Made by a program: the position numbers and the translations under genes
In this document: positions 26,610 to 35,330 of the stretch, piece by piece
How positions within the stretch are numbered: position 1 is the stretch's first letter
How the letters are laid out: each line of letters starts with the position of its first letter
The notes under the pieces: generated by a model
What the model was told of the DNA's origin: nothing
The model's database searches: none
What the model saw: the letters and a program-made list of their open reading frames with translations, nothing else
NCBI RefSeq assembly: GCF_003752405.1
Contig: NZ_RKHK01000001.1
Coordinates: 2,046,001 to 2,110,000 of the forward strand
Source of the DNA: Bogoriella caseilytica
GTDB lineage: Bacteria; Actinomycetota; Actinomycetes; Actinomycetales; Actinomycetaceae
Reading direction: 5' to 3'
DNA length: 64,000 nucleotides

Positions 26610-28223
26610 GTGCGCATCACACACGTGGCAGTGGTAGCGGCAATGGTGTTGTCGGTGGCGGCGGGTTGCACCGGATCGGAGCCGGAGAGCCCAGTGATCG
26701 CGCCCACAGAGGGCGGGAGCGCCGAGGGCGACGCTCCCCAGGACACCCCGGCCGAGGGGGAAGGCGACAACGGCACGCGTGAGGACCCAGCACAAGCCGC
26801 CCCCGGTCCAGCAGTGACCGTGACCCGGCCACTGCTGGACACCGAGGTGGAGATCGCTGTGCACGCCGTGGAGGTCGAGGAAGGCCTCGCAGCCCTGATC
26901 GTGGACTACATGTCGACCGACGGTAGCGACCTCGGTGATGACATCAGTGACATCACCTTCCTCCACATGCTCTCGGCCACCGACTTGCACATGACCGGTC
27001 AGGGCCTGCGGCTGATCGACCCCGAGAACCAGGAGGTCTTCCCGGTTCTCGGCGAGGAGAGAGAGCGGGCAGCGCAGGTCGACACCCCACCCGACGTGGC
27101 GGGGTACCGCAGCAGCTCCCTCCATGCCGCCCCGGACGTCGAGCAGATCGACCTCCTCATTCCGGGCCTGGGATACGTGGCTGGCATCCCGGTCACGGAA
27201 GCCGCCGCGAGCTTCGATGAGATCAGCGGCGAACTCGGTCGCGATCACGAGGCCGTGAGCTACTCCCTGCAGACCTGGTACGAGGACTTCGACGAGGCCA
27301 GCACTCTGGAGGAAGACGGTGGGGAGATCACCGTGTCGCTGACCTCGGACCTCCTCTTTGATGCTGAGGAGCACGAGCTGGGATCCGATGCCGAGGCCAC
27401 CCTGCAGGGCGTCGCCGATGAGGTGGAAGTCGCTGCCGACGGTGGGGAAGTGCTCGTCGTCGGCCACACCGATGACCGCCCCACCGAGGCCTACGACAGC
27501 AATCAGGAGCTCTCCGAGTTGCGGGGCGCCGAGGTGGGGGTGCGTCTGGCGGACCTGCTCGGTGAGAGCTTCGATGTGGTCACCGAGGGGCGCGGAGACT
27601 CCGAGCCACGGGCCAGGAACACCAGCGAGGACGGGCGCGCGGCCAACCGCCGCGTCGAGGTCCATTTCCAGGGCCAGCGTGTCGACAGCGCAGAGGCGAG
27701 TCAGGGGCAGGGGCCTCCTGAGGTCGAGGGCGAGGAAGCCTCTGGCCAGGAGGCCGTCACCGTCGAGGGGTGGGACGTCACGCCGGTCTCGGTGGTTCGT
27801 CGCGGAGAGGTACTGGTGGGCACCTTCTCGCTGGCCTACGCCACCGAGGAGGAGCCGGAACTTTTGGACATTCAGGTGATGAATCCGCATCCGACGTATC
27901 GCGGCGGGCACGCCACCCGGCGCGGGTACTTCAGTAACTCCCTGGTCGAACTCGGGACGACCCAAGTGACGCTTCTGGGCTTCGGTGAGCGAATCTTCCC
28001 TCTCGCCTATGAGGTCAGTGCCGACGGTGTCGAGGAGTCCGAGGACGCCGTGCTCGATGTCGTGACGCGGCTGCTGGGTGAGGAGCGTCTGACCCCGGGA
28101 GTCGAGGAGCCTGGCCACAGCCGTCTGATCACGGTGCTCTGGCCCGACCGCGGCCAGGACAGCGTCACCATCGACGTCCCTGGCCAGTTCCGCCTCTCCG
28201 ACGTCACTGTCGAGACCGAGTAG
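26610..28223 (+). CDS. OmpA-domain lipoprotein
   Basis: A 537-residue exported protein. The GTG at 26610, after a G-rich ribosome site, begins a signal ending VAAGC (Cys about 20); an acidic linker of about 50 residues follows. Residues about 70–215 form a beta-rich domain seen again in the lipoprotein at 56933–57589. An OmpA-like peptidoglycan-binding domain (about 230–355) shows VLVVGHTDDRPTEAYDSNQELSELRGAEV and AANRRVEVHF. A third beta-rich domain ends the chain. It probably links the membrane to peptidoglycan; the precise role is unknown. Confidence 0.82.
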   Translation: MRITHVAVVAAMVLSVAAGCTGSEPESPVIAPTEGGSAEGDAPQDTPAEGEGDNGTREDPAQAAPGPAVTVTRPLLDTEVEIAVHAVEVEEGLAALIVDYMSTDGSDLGDDISDITFLHMLSATDLHMTGQGLRLIDPENQEVFPVLGEERERAAQVDTPPDVAGYRSSSLHAAPDVEQIDLLIPGLGYVAGIPVTEAAASFDEISGELGRDHEAVSYSLQTWYEDFDEASTLEEDGGEITVSLTSDLLFDAEEHELGSDAEATLQGVADEVEVAADGGEVLVVGHTDDRPTEAYDSNQELSELRGAEVGVRLADLLGESFDVVTEGRGDSEPRARNTSEDGRAANRRVEVHFQGQRVDSAEASQGQGPPEVEGEEASGQEAVTVEGWDVTPVSVVRRGEVLVGTFSLAYATEEEPELLDIQVMNPHPTYRGGHATRRGYFSNSLVELGTTQVTLLGFGERIFPLAYEVSADGVEESEDAVLDVVTRLLGEERLTPGVEEPGHSRLITVLWPDRGQDSVTIDVPGQFRLSDVTVETE

Positions 28224-28306
28224 CTCTCCTGGATGAACGGGTCCGGCTCCTGTCACGAGCACCCGCTAGCGTGAAGCTGCCCCGTCCACCACGTCTGAGG
28301 ATCCCC

Positions 28307-29317
28307 ATGACTGTGACCCCCGATTTCCTGCGCGCCCTGCCCAAGTGTGAGCTCCACCTGCACCTGGAAGGGACGCTGGAGCCCGAACTCAAGCTCGAAC
28401 TTGCTCAGCGCAACGGCGTCGACATCGGCCAGTCCACGGTCGAGGAGGTGCGCGCCACCTACCAGTTCGACTCCCTGGCCAGCTTCCTCGCCGTGTACTA
28501 CCCGGCCATGAACGTGCTGGTCGAGGAGCAGGACTTCTACGACCTCGCCATGGCTTACTTCCGTCGCGCTCAGCAGGACGGCGTGGTGCGTGTGGAGGCC
28601 TTCTTCGACCCGCAGGCGCACACCAGCCGCGGCGTGCCGATCGAGAAGGTCATCCTCGGCTACTCGCGGGCCGCCAGGGATGCCGCAGAGCTCGGTATCG
28701 ACGCCGAGCTGATCCTGTGTTTCCTGCGCGACTTCCCGGCAGACGACGCGCTGCGGACCCTCACCGCCGCGCTGCCCTACAAGGAGCACTTCATCGGCGT
28801 GGGGCTCGACTCCGATGAGCGCGACAACCCGCCCTCGAAGTTCGCCGAGGCCTTCAAGCTGGCTCGCGCCGAGAACCTGAAGCTCACCATGCACTGCGAC
28901 ATCGATCAGGTCGGTGCCATCGAGCACATCCGCCAGGTGATCGAGGACATCGGCGTGGACCGGATCGACCACGGCACCAACATCGTGGAGAACCCGGCGC
29001 TGGTCGACGTGGTGCGCGAGCGCGGTCTCGGTCTGACCTGCTGCCCCATCTCGAACAGCTTCGTCACCGACGACTCCAAAGCCGGCGACATCGTCTCCCT
29101 GCTGCGGTCCGGAGTGAAGGTCATGCTCAACTCCGACGACCCGGCCTATTTCGGCGGCTATGTGGCCGAGAACTACATTGCCCTGTCCAAGAGTACGGAC
29201 CTCACCCGGGAGGAGTTCGTGCAGCTCGCCCGCAACTCCTTCGACGCCTCCTGGGCCTCTGAGGAGCAGAAGTCGCGCTACGTGGCGCTGCTCGAGGACT
29301 ACGCGGCCCGCGCCTGA
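28307..29317 (+). CDS. Adenosine deaminase family protein with atypical HCDID site
   Basis: A 336-residue metal-dependent amidohydrolase. H17-x-H19 in ELHLHLEG bind zinc, RIDHG supplies the catalytic His and LNSDDPAYFG the last ligand Asp. The usual H-A-G-E motif is replaced by H196-C-D-I-D, so the normal proton-relay Glu is absent at its standard place. The family deaminates adenosine, adenine or modified purines; this variant may have a different substrate, so no gene symbol is given. The ATG at 28307 matches the family N-terminus. A strong hairpin follows the gene. Confidence 0.82.
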   Translation: MTVTPDFLRALPKCELHLHLEGTLEPELKLELAQRNGVDIGQSTVEEVRATYQFDSLASFLAVYYPAMNVLVEEQDFYDLAMAYFRRAQQDGVVRVEAFFDPQAHTSRGVPIEKVILGYSRAARDAAELGIDAELILCFLRDFPADDALRTLTAALPYKEHFIGVGLDSDERDNPPSKFAEAFKLARAENLKLTMHCDIDQVGAIEHIRQVIEDIGVDRIDHGTNIVENPALVDVVRERGLGLTCCPISNSFVTDDSKAGDIVSLLRSGVKVMLNSDDPAYFGGYVAENYIALSKSTDLTREEFVQLARNSFDASWASEEQKSRYVALLEDYAARA

Positions 29318-29329
29318 CGCACGGCAAAA

Positions 29330-29364
29330 CAGACTGCCCCCGCCGATGTGGCGGGGGCAGTCTG
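29330..29364. terminator. Bidirectional terminator between convergent genes
   Basis: A perfect 15-bp stem (CAGACTGCCCCCGCC with its complement) and a 5-base loop sits between the convergent deaminase and osmoprotectant genes. AAAA precedes it on the + strand, giving a U-tract for transcripts arriving on the minus strand. Confidence 0.85.
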
Positions 29365-29397
29365 CGTCTCAGCGAGCGCTGGGGTGGAGCGTGACGG

Positions 29398-30411
29398 TCA
29401 GGACCCGCCCAGCAAGCCCTGCTCGCTCAGCCAGTCTGCCGCGATGTCGGACGAACTGGCCTCCTCCTCCACGCTAAGGACGTTGAGCGCGATCAGTTCC
29501 TCGGTGGTGAGCACCGCGCTGATCGGGTCGAGTACGAGGGCAATCTCCTCGGCCAGATCCGCATCCACCAGGGGCAGCACGTTCTGGGCGAGGATCATGT
29601 TCTCCGGGTCGTCCAAGGTGACGAAGTCACCCGAGGCCAGGTCCGGGTCGGCGGTGTAGATGTCGCCCATGGTGATCGTGCCGTCGCGGATCGCGCCCTT
29701 GGTCAGCGGTCCGCCGCTGTCGCCGATGGCCACGAAGGAGACCTCGACGCCGTAGAACTCGGCCAGGCCCTCCGGCCCGTAGGGGCGGCTCTCCAGCTCG
29801 GCGTTGCCACCCACGATGATCTCCCCGTCGTAACCGGCGAGGTCAGCGAGGCTGGTGATGCCGTTCTCCTCGGAGAAATCCGTGGTCACGTTGTAGGAGT
29901 CGGCGTCCTCGGCCTCGGCGTACTCCAGCACCGTGAGCCCATCGGGCAGCACCTCCGGCAGCGCGTCGGCGACCTCGTCCGAGCTGCGTGCCTCGGTCTC
30001 GTCGTCGTAGTGCTGCAGCAGGTTGCCGCTGTACTCGGGCAGCAGGTGCACCTCGCCGCCCTCCATGGCCTGGAGGTAGACGTCACGCTGACCGATCTGG
30101 AACTGCCGGTCCACCGTGTGACCGGCGTCCTCGAGGGCCTGAGCGTAGATCTCGGCAATGATCTCGTTGGAGTAGTACGCCTGGGAGCCGACCACGATCG
30201 TGCCGACGTCGCCGGCACCGTCCCCGGCGTCCTCTCCGTTCCCGGCATCGTCCTCGCCGTCGTCGTCCCCGGCGTCGGTCTCCGTGTCGGTGTCGGTGTC
30301 GTCGCCGGGTTCTCCGAGCGGGTCGCCGGTGCCGCAGGCAGCCAGAGTCAGCGCGGCGATGCCGCTGACCGCGAGGAGCCGTGCGTGGCGGGGGATGCGT
30401 GAGTGCTTCAT
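29398..30411 (-). CDS. Osmoprotectant (glycine betaine/choline) ABC substrate-binding lipoprotein
   Basis: A 337-residue OpuAC/OsmF-type binding protein. The signal ends LTLAAC (Cys about 26), then an Asp/Glu/Gly-rich linker of about 45 residues. The binding fold starts IVVGSQAYYSNEIIAEIYAQAL and contains LLPEYSGNLLQHYD and the late helix ISAVLTTEELIALN typical of quaternary-amine binders. The ATG at 30411 is used since upstream sequence belongs to the permease gene. It is the last gene of the operon. Confidence 0.9.
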   Translation of the reverse strand: MKHSRIPRHARLLAVSGIAALTLAACGTGDPLGEPGDDTDTDTETDAGDDDGEDDAGNGEDAGDGAGDVGTIVVGSQAYYSNEIIAEIYAQALEDAGHTVDRQFQIGQRDVYLQAMEGGEVHLLPEYSGNLLQHYDDETEARSSDEVADALPEVLPDGLTVLEYAEAEDADSYNVTTDFSEENGITSLADLAGYDGEIIVGGNAELESRPYGPEGLAEFYGVEVSFVAIGDSGGPLTKGAIRDGTITMGDIYTADPDLASGDFVTLDDPENMILAQNVLPLVDADLAEEIALVLDPISAVLTTEELIALNVLSVEEEASSSDIAADWLSEQGLLGGS

Positions 30412-31115
30412 GGGGTTCCTTCCGTGGCAGCTCTTGCGCTGAGCTTGCCCTGATGTCCGGCCGCGCGCACGGCGATGCGCGCGAGGATGGCGAAAAACAC
30501 GTCGACGACGATGGCGAGGATGACGATCGCGATGGCACCGCCGAGCATCTCCTCGTAGCGGCGCAACGCGATACCGCGCTGCACGTAGATCCCGAGCCCG
30601 CCAAGTCCCACATAGGCCGCGAGCACGGCGGTGGCGATCACCTGCAGAGCCGCGCTGCGGAGACCGCCGATGAGCAGGGGCAGGCCCAGTGGGGCCTCGA
30701 CCCGCAGCAGGACTTGCCAGGGCGTCATGCCCATCGCGCGGGCGGAGTCGGTGACGGCGTGGTCCACGTTCTCCACGCCCGAGTAGGCGCCGGCGAGCAC
30801 CGAGGGCACGGCGAGCACCACGAAGACCACCGTGGCGGCGATGAGCGCATCGCCGATGCCCACGATCAGGGTGAGCACCGTGAGCAGGCCCAGCGAGGGC
30901 AGGGCCCGCCCCGCGCCGGCCACCGCCACGGTGAGTTGTTTGCCGCGCCCGGTGTGCCCCACCAGGTATCCCAGCGGGATGGCGATGACGGCAGAGATCG
31001 CCAGCGCGATGAGCGTGTACAGCAGGTGCTCGCCGGTGCGGCTGAGCAGGGTGGCGGTACCGGTCCACTGCTCCTCGGCAGTGAGCCACAGCCACGCTTC
31101 GTGGAAGAGGTTCAT
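30408..31115 (-). CDS. Osmoprotectant ABC permease (OpuCB/OpuCD type)
   Basis: A 235-residue permease with about six helices. Characteristic segments are GRALPSLGLLTVLTLIVGIGDA and AARAMGM-like DSARAMGMTPWQVLLRVEAPLGLPLL, the loop that contacts the ATPase. It ends by ATGA overlap with the binding-protein gene. It pairs with the permease upstream to form the channel. Confidence 0.9.
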   Translation of the reverse strand: MNLFHEAWLWLTAEEQWTGTATLLSRTGEHLLYTLIALAISAVIAIPLGYLVGHTGRGKQLTVAVAGAGRALPSLGLLTVLTLIVGIGDALIAATVVFVVLAVPSVLAGAYSGVENVDHAVTDSARAMGMTPWQVLLRVEAPLGLPLLIGGLRSAALQVIATAVLAAYVGLGGLGIYVQRGIALRRYEEMLGGAIAIVILAIVVDVFFAILARIAVRAAGHQGKLSARAATEGTP

Positions 31116-31792
31116 CCCGCACCTCCAGCGCGCAGGGCCAGGCGGCGGGCCACGCGCGGGGTACGGCGGTTCCACGGCAGCAGGATCCTGCCGAGCAGCA
31201 CGAGGGTGAGGTCGAAGAACAGGGCGACCACCACGGTGGCCACGATCCCGGTCACGATCTGGGCGGCATTGCCGCGCTGGAGCCCGTCCATGAAGAGGAA
31301 GCCGAGGCTGCGGATCCCCACGAGAACGCCCACCGTCACCATGCTCACGGTGCTCACCGCCACCACCCGGAGCCCGGCGAGCAGCACCGGCCCGGCCAGC
31401 GGCAACTCCACCGCCCAGAAGCGACTCCAGCCCGAGTACCCCATCGCGGTGGCCGAGGAGCGCGCCGCCGGGTCCACGGCGTCCAGGGCATCGGTCACGA
31501 AGCGGGTCATCAACGCCACCGCGTAAATGGTCATCGCGATGATGACGTTGAGCTCGGAAAGGAAACTGATGCCCAGGATGGGCGGGAGCAGCACGAACAG
31601 GGCGAGTGAGGGGATCGTGTAGAGCAGGCCGAAGGCGGCCAGCACCGGGCCGCGCGCCCATCCCCAACGCCAGGCGAGCACTCCGGGTGGAATGGCGAGC
31701 ACGAGTCCGAGCACGATCGGGATCACGCTCAGCCGAGCATGCTGGAGCATCAAATCACCGACCAGGCCGGTGTTGGCCAGGAACCAGTTCAT
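31112..31792 (-). CDS. Osmoprotectant ABC permease (OpuCD/OpuCB type)
   Basis: A 226-residue permease with six helices. It shows LLYTIPSLALFVLLPPILGIS and the ATPase-contact loop RSSATAMGYSGWSRFWAVELPLAGP. It overlaps the ATPase stop at its start and the next permease at its end. Two separate permease genes plus a separate binding protein match the OpuC/OsmU arrangement and not the fused ProW type. Confidence 0.9.
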   Translation of the reverse strand: MNWFLANTGLVGDLMLQHARLSVIPIVLGLVLAIPPGVLAWRWGWARGPVLAAFGLLYTIPSLALFVLLPPILGISFLSELNVIIAMTIYAVALMTRFVTDALDAVDPAARSSATAMGYSGWSRFWAVELPLAGPVLLAGLRVVAVSTVSMVTVGVLVGIRSLGFLFMDGLQRGNAAQIVTGIVATVVVALFFDLTLVLLGRILLPWNRRTPRVARRLALRAGGAG

Positions 31793-32598
31793 CAGCTGAT
31801 GACGCCGACAGGCCGGCCATCGTCGTCGACGGCGATCCGGCGGCCGTCCTGGTCGATCACGCGCAGGCGGCGGCGGCCCCGCTCCGCCCCGATGAAGCTC
31901 GCCACGAAGTCCGAGGCGGGAGCCGCCAGGATCTCGGCCGGGCTGCCCTGCTGTGCGATGAGCCCGCCGGTGCCCAGGATGACCACCTGATCGCCCAGGC
32001 GGAAGGCCTCATCGATGTCATGGGTGACGAAGACGATGGTCTTGGCCAGCTCGCTCTGCAGGCGGAGGAGCTCGTCCTGCAGCTCGGTGCGCACGATCGG
32101 ATCCACCGCACCGAAGGGCTCATCCATCAGCAGGATGTTCGGGTCGGTGGCCAGGGCCCGTGCCACCCCCACTCGCTGTTGCTGACCCCCGGAGAGTTCG
32201 CGCGGATAGCGCCCGGCGAGGGTGCGATCCAGGCCCACGGTGTCCAGCAGCTCCACGCCGCGCTCGCGGGCCGCGCTGCGGGGGATCTTGTTGAGCCGCA
32301 GCACCGTGGTGACGTTCTCCAGCACCCGGCGGTGGGGGAGGAGCCCGGCGTTCTGCATGACGTAGCCAATGCTGCGGCGCAGCTCCACGGGGTTGCGCTC
32401 GCGGACGTCCGTGCCGTCGATCGTCACGGTTCCCGAGGTCGGATCAACCATGCGGTTGATCATCCGCAGCAGCGTGGTCTTTCCCGAGCCGGAGGACCCC
32501 ACGAGCACAGTGACCTGGTGAGCGGGAATCACCAGGCTCAGCCCAGACACCGCCTCGGTGCCCCCGAAGCTCTTGGTCACCGCGCGAAACTCGATCAT
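31792..32598 (-). CDS. Osmoprotectant ABC transporter ATPase
   Basis: A 268-residue ABC ATPase with Walker A GSSGSGKTT (about residues 35–43), the signature LSGGQQQRVG and Walker B ILLMDEPFGAVDP, and a switch His in VTHDIDEA. There is a short tail after the nucleotide-binding domain and no complete CBS pair, so it may lack the ionic-strength sensor of OpuA. It is first in its operon. Its promoter must lie in the 88 bases shared with the divergent flavoprotein gene. Confidence 0.9.
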   Translation of the reverse strand: MIEFRAVTKSFGGTEAVSGLSLVIPAHQVTVLVGSSGSGKTTLLRMINRMVDPTSGTVTIDGTDVRERNPVELRRSIGYVMQNAGLLPHRRVLENVTTVLRLNKIPRSAARERGVELLDTVGLDRTLAGRYPRELSGGQQQRVGVARALATDPNILLMDEPFGAVDPIVRTELQDELLRLQSELAKTIVFVTHDIDEAFRLGDQVVILGTGGLIAQQGSPAEILAAPASDFVASFIGAERGRRRLRVIDQDGRRIAVDDDGRPVGVIS

Positions 32599-32686
32599 GG
32601 TGCTCCTCGGTCGGGTGCGGGTGTCGGTTGCTGAGCGTATGGTCCGAGTACGACATCGGGACTTGCAGGGTAGAGGAGGTGGCGCG

Positions 32687-34123
32687 ATGGCGGGCGGAAA
32701 CGCCGACTACGACGTCATCGTGATCGGTGCCGGCCCTGTGGGTGAGAACCTGGCTGATCGTGTGGTCCGGCAAGGCTTGAGCGCGGCCATCATCGAAGAC
32801 CGGCTGGTCGGCGGTGAATGCTCCTACTGGGCCTGCATTCCGTCCAAGGCCTTGCTCCGGCCCGGTGAGGTCCGGCGCGCTGCGCGGGCCGTGGATGGTG
32901 CCCGGCAGACGGTGACGGGTGAGCTGGACCGGGCGGCGGTCCTCCAGCGCCGCGACTCCTTCACCAGCAGCTGGGACGACTCGGCTCAGGTGGACTGGCT
33001 CGACTCGGCCGGCATCGAGCTGCTGCGTGGTCGCGGCCGGGTCAGTGGGAACCGCGAAGTCACCGTCACCACCCCCGAGGGTGGCCAACGCGTGCTGACC
33101 GCTCGCCACGCCGTCGCGATCTGCACCGGCTCCCGCGCACTCGTCCCCGATCTTCCCGGCCTCCGTGAGGCTCGGCCGTGGAGCAACCGCGAAGCCCTGG
33201 AGGCCCGGGAGGCACCGGAGAGCCTGCTCGTGATCGGCGGAGGCGTGGTGGCCTGTGAACTGGCAGGCGCCTTCCTTGACCTCGGTTCGCAGGTGACCAT
33301 GCTGGTGCGCAGCGGACTGCTCGGCGGCTACGAGCCCATGGCGGGAGAGCTCGTGGGGGAGGCGCTGAAGGAGCGCGGTGTGGAGATCCGGCGCGGAGTC
33401 TCCGCCACGGCGGTGCGTGTGCACGCCGGCATGCGCGAGGTCGACTGCGATGATGGACGCACGCTGCAGGCGGCCCAGATCCTGGTGGCCACCGGCCGGG
33501 AACCGCAGCCCGGCCTTGGCCTGGACACGCTCGGACTGCCCGAGGGGTGGCTGACCGTCGACGAAACGATGCGCGTGCTCGATGACGGCGCACCGATCGA
33601 GTGGCTCTACGCGGCGGGCGATGCCAATCACCGGAGCCCGCTCACCCACCAGGGCAAGTACCAGGCCCGCGCCGCCGGAGACGCCATCGCGGCCCGGGCC
33701 CTCGGCGGCTCGGTCGACGCCGGGCCGTGGGGAGTGCACGCCGCCACCGCCGATCACCTCGCTGCCACCCAGGTGGTCTTCACTGATCCCCAGGTGGCCA
33801 TGGTCGGACGCACTGCGGAGGCCGCCGCGGAGGCAGGGCTGCGCACTCGCGTGGTCGACTACGACCTCGGCTCCGTGGCCGGTGCGGCCATCCACGCCGA
33901 TGGCTACACCGGTGCGGCCCGGATGGTGGTGGATGAGGAGCGCTCCGTCATCGTGGGGATGACCTTCGTCGGGCAGGACGTCGCCGAGCTGGCCCAGTCG
34001 GCCGCGATCGCCATCGCGGCGGAGGTGCCCGTGGCGCGGCTATGGCACGCCGTTCCCGCCTTCCCCACCATGAGCGAGGTGTGGCTCCGCCTGCTGGAAG
34101 CTTATGGGCGCCCGCGCGCCTGA
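32687..34123 (+). CDS. FAD-dependent pyridine nucleotide-disulfide oxidoreductase (mercuric reductase/Lpd fold)
   Basis: A 478-residue class I flavin disulfide reductase. The FAD motif is VIVIGAGPVGENLA, the redox disulfide is C-S-Y-W-A-C in GGECSYWACIPSKAL, and the NAD(P) site is LLVIGGGVVACELA. At the C-terminus the base motif of lipoamide dehydrogenase (HPTLSE) is FPTMSE here, so the catalytic His is replaced by Phe. It is therefore unlikely to be a dehydrogenase of 2-oxoacid complexes. GAGGAGGT precedes the ATG at 32687. It is divergent from the osmoprotectant operon, and its 3' end overlaps lacI by 22 bases. Confidence 0.88.
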   Translation: MAGGNADYDVIVIGAGPVGENLADRVVRQGLSAAIIEDRLVGGECSYWACIPSKALLRPGEVRRAARAVDGARQTVTGELDRAAVLQRRDSFTSSWDDSAQVDWLDSAGIELLRGRGRVSGNREVTVTTPEGGQRVLTARHAVAICTGSRALVPDLPGLREARPWSNREALEAREAPESLLVIGGGVVACELAGAFLDLGSQVTMLVRSGLLGGYEPMAGELVGEALKERGVEIRRGVSATAVRVHAGMREVDCDDGRTLQAAQILVATGREPQPGLGLDTLGLPEGWLTVDETMRVLDDGAPIEWLYAAGDANHRSPLTHQGKYQARAAGDAIAARALGGSVDAGPWGVHAATADHLAATQVVFTDPQVAMVGRTAEAAAEAGLRTRVVDYDLGSVAGAAIHADGYTGAARMVVDEERSVIVGMTFVGQDVAELAQSAAIAIAAEVPVARLWHAVPAFPTMSEVWLRLLEAYGRPRA

Positions 34124-35202
34124 TCCGGCGCGGGGCCCTGATCCGGCGCGGGGCCCACGCTGGCGCGGACCATGAGCTCGACCGGGAGCAGCACCCGCTC
34201 CTCAGGCTGGTCACCGGTGCGGATCTGATCGAGGAGCAAGTCCACCAGGCGCTGGCCGATGCGCCGGAAGTCCTGGGCCACCGACGTCAGCGGCGGCCAG
34301 AGGTGAGCCGATTCGGGAATGTCGTCGAAGCCCACCACGGAGACGTCATCGGGGATGCGCAGGCCGCGCTCGTACAGTGCGCGGTATAGCCCTAGGGCCA
34401 TCTGGTCGTTGGCGCAGAACACGGCGCTGGTCTGGCCGGAGAGGACCAAGCCGGCGATGGTCTGGCCTACCTCGTAACCCGATTGCGCCGACCAGTCGCC
34501 GTGGTGGGGCGCCGGAACCGGCCGCCCGGCGGCTTCCAAGGCTTCCTGCCACGCGCTGAGGCGCTCGGCCGCCGGCAGGGAGTCCTCCGGGCCGGCCAGG
34601 TGCGTCACGGTGCGATGTCCCAGGTCGAGCAGGTGGTTCACCGCCATCACGGTTCCCGCGTGCTGATCGGTGGCCACCGCCGGATGGTGGCCGACGAAGT
34701 GGGAGTCCGAGACGACCACCGGCACATGTGAGGGAATGGAGAGTGTCTCCGGGGCAGTGCTCTCCGCCCGGATGATCACCACGCCGTCGATGGCCATGGA
34801 GGCGAGACCGGCCGCCGCCGCGCTGACATCGTGCGACGTGGGGGTGCGCACGTCGGCGAGGGTGACGCCGTAGCCTGCTTGCCGGGCTGCTTCGACCACG
34901 CCCTCGACGGTGCGGGACTCACCGGTACGCGCGAGCTGGTGGGCGATGATGCCGATGGTCCGGAAGGTGCCGTGCTTGAGGGCCCGGGCCGCCGAGTTGG
35001 GCACGTAGCCCACCTGCCGCATTGCCTCCATCACCTTGTCGCGGGTCTCGGGCCGAACGCCGGAGTAGCCGGTGGAGACCCGCGAGACCGTTTGCGTGGA
35101 GACTCCGGCCACCGCCGCGACATCAGCAATGGAGGGGGCGCCACGCGAGCGAGCCCGGGCCGGCGTCTCCGGTGCGCGAGACTGCTGCACGGCTGGCTCC
35201 AT
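34102..35202 (-). CDS. LacI-family transcriptional repressor
   Basis: A 366-residue regulator. The helix-turn-helix and hinge are SIADVAAVAGVSTQTVSRV (about residues 25–45) and the periplasmic-binding-like sensor follows. GGAGG nine bases upstream supports the ATG at 35202 over the GTG at 35274. It is divergent from a sugar-ABC/galactosidase operon and a perfect palindrome lies between them, so it very likely represses that operon until a galactoside binds. The C-terminal tail is a duplicated GPAPDQ sequence from an 18-bp DNA repeat. Confidence 0.92.
   Translation of the reverse strand: MEPAVQQSRAPETPARARSRGAPSIADVAAVAGVSTQTVSRVSTGYSGVRPETRDKVMEAMRQVGYVPNSAARALKHGTFRTIGIIAHQLARTGESRTVEGVVEAARQAGYGVTLADVRTPTSHDVSAAAAGLASMAIDGVVIIRAESTAPETLSIPSHVPVVVSDSHFVGHHPAVATDQHAGTVMAVNHLLDLGHRTVTHLAGPEDSLPAAERLSAWQEALEAAGRPVPAPHHGDWSAQSGYEVGQTIAGLVLSGQTSAVFCANDQMALGLYRALYERGLRIPDDVSVVGFDDIPESAHLWPPLTSVAQDFRRIGQRLVDLLLDQIRTGDQPEERVLLPVELMVRASVGPAPDQGPAPDQARGRP
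34121..34156. repeat. Perfect 18-bp tandem duplication at lacI 3' end
   Basis: Two identical copies of TGATCCGGCGCGGGGCCC lie in the lacI tail and duplicate GPAPDQ. The first copy also supplies the stop codon of the convergent flavoprotein gene. Confidence 0.9.
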
Positions 35203-35284
35203 AGGGGTGACCTCCGCGGCGCCCGGGCGGTCCGAGTTCCGATCGACGTTGACAAGACGGGTCAGTGGTGCCACTCTAGCGGCA

Positions 35285-35308
35285 ACCGATGTTTACGTAA
35301 ACATCGGT
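35285..35308. promoter_or_regulatory. LacI-family operator
   Basis: A perfect 24-bp palindrome with half-site ACCGATGTTTAC sits between the divergent lacI gene (start 35202) and the permease gene (start 35331). The central ACGT and flanking AAAC/GTTT are typical of LacI/GalR operators. It lies 22 bases before the permease start, over the probable promoter. Confidence 0.88.
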
Positions 35309-35330
35309 GCCAGAGGCACAGAGGAGTGAC

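Noticed and set aside
26514-28262. 582-residue minus-strand open frame antisense to the OmpA-domain lipoprotein
   Set aside because: The plus frame has a lipobox and an OmpA signature; the antisense frame has neither.
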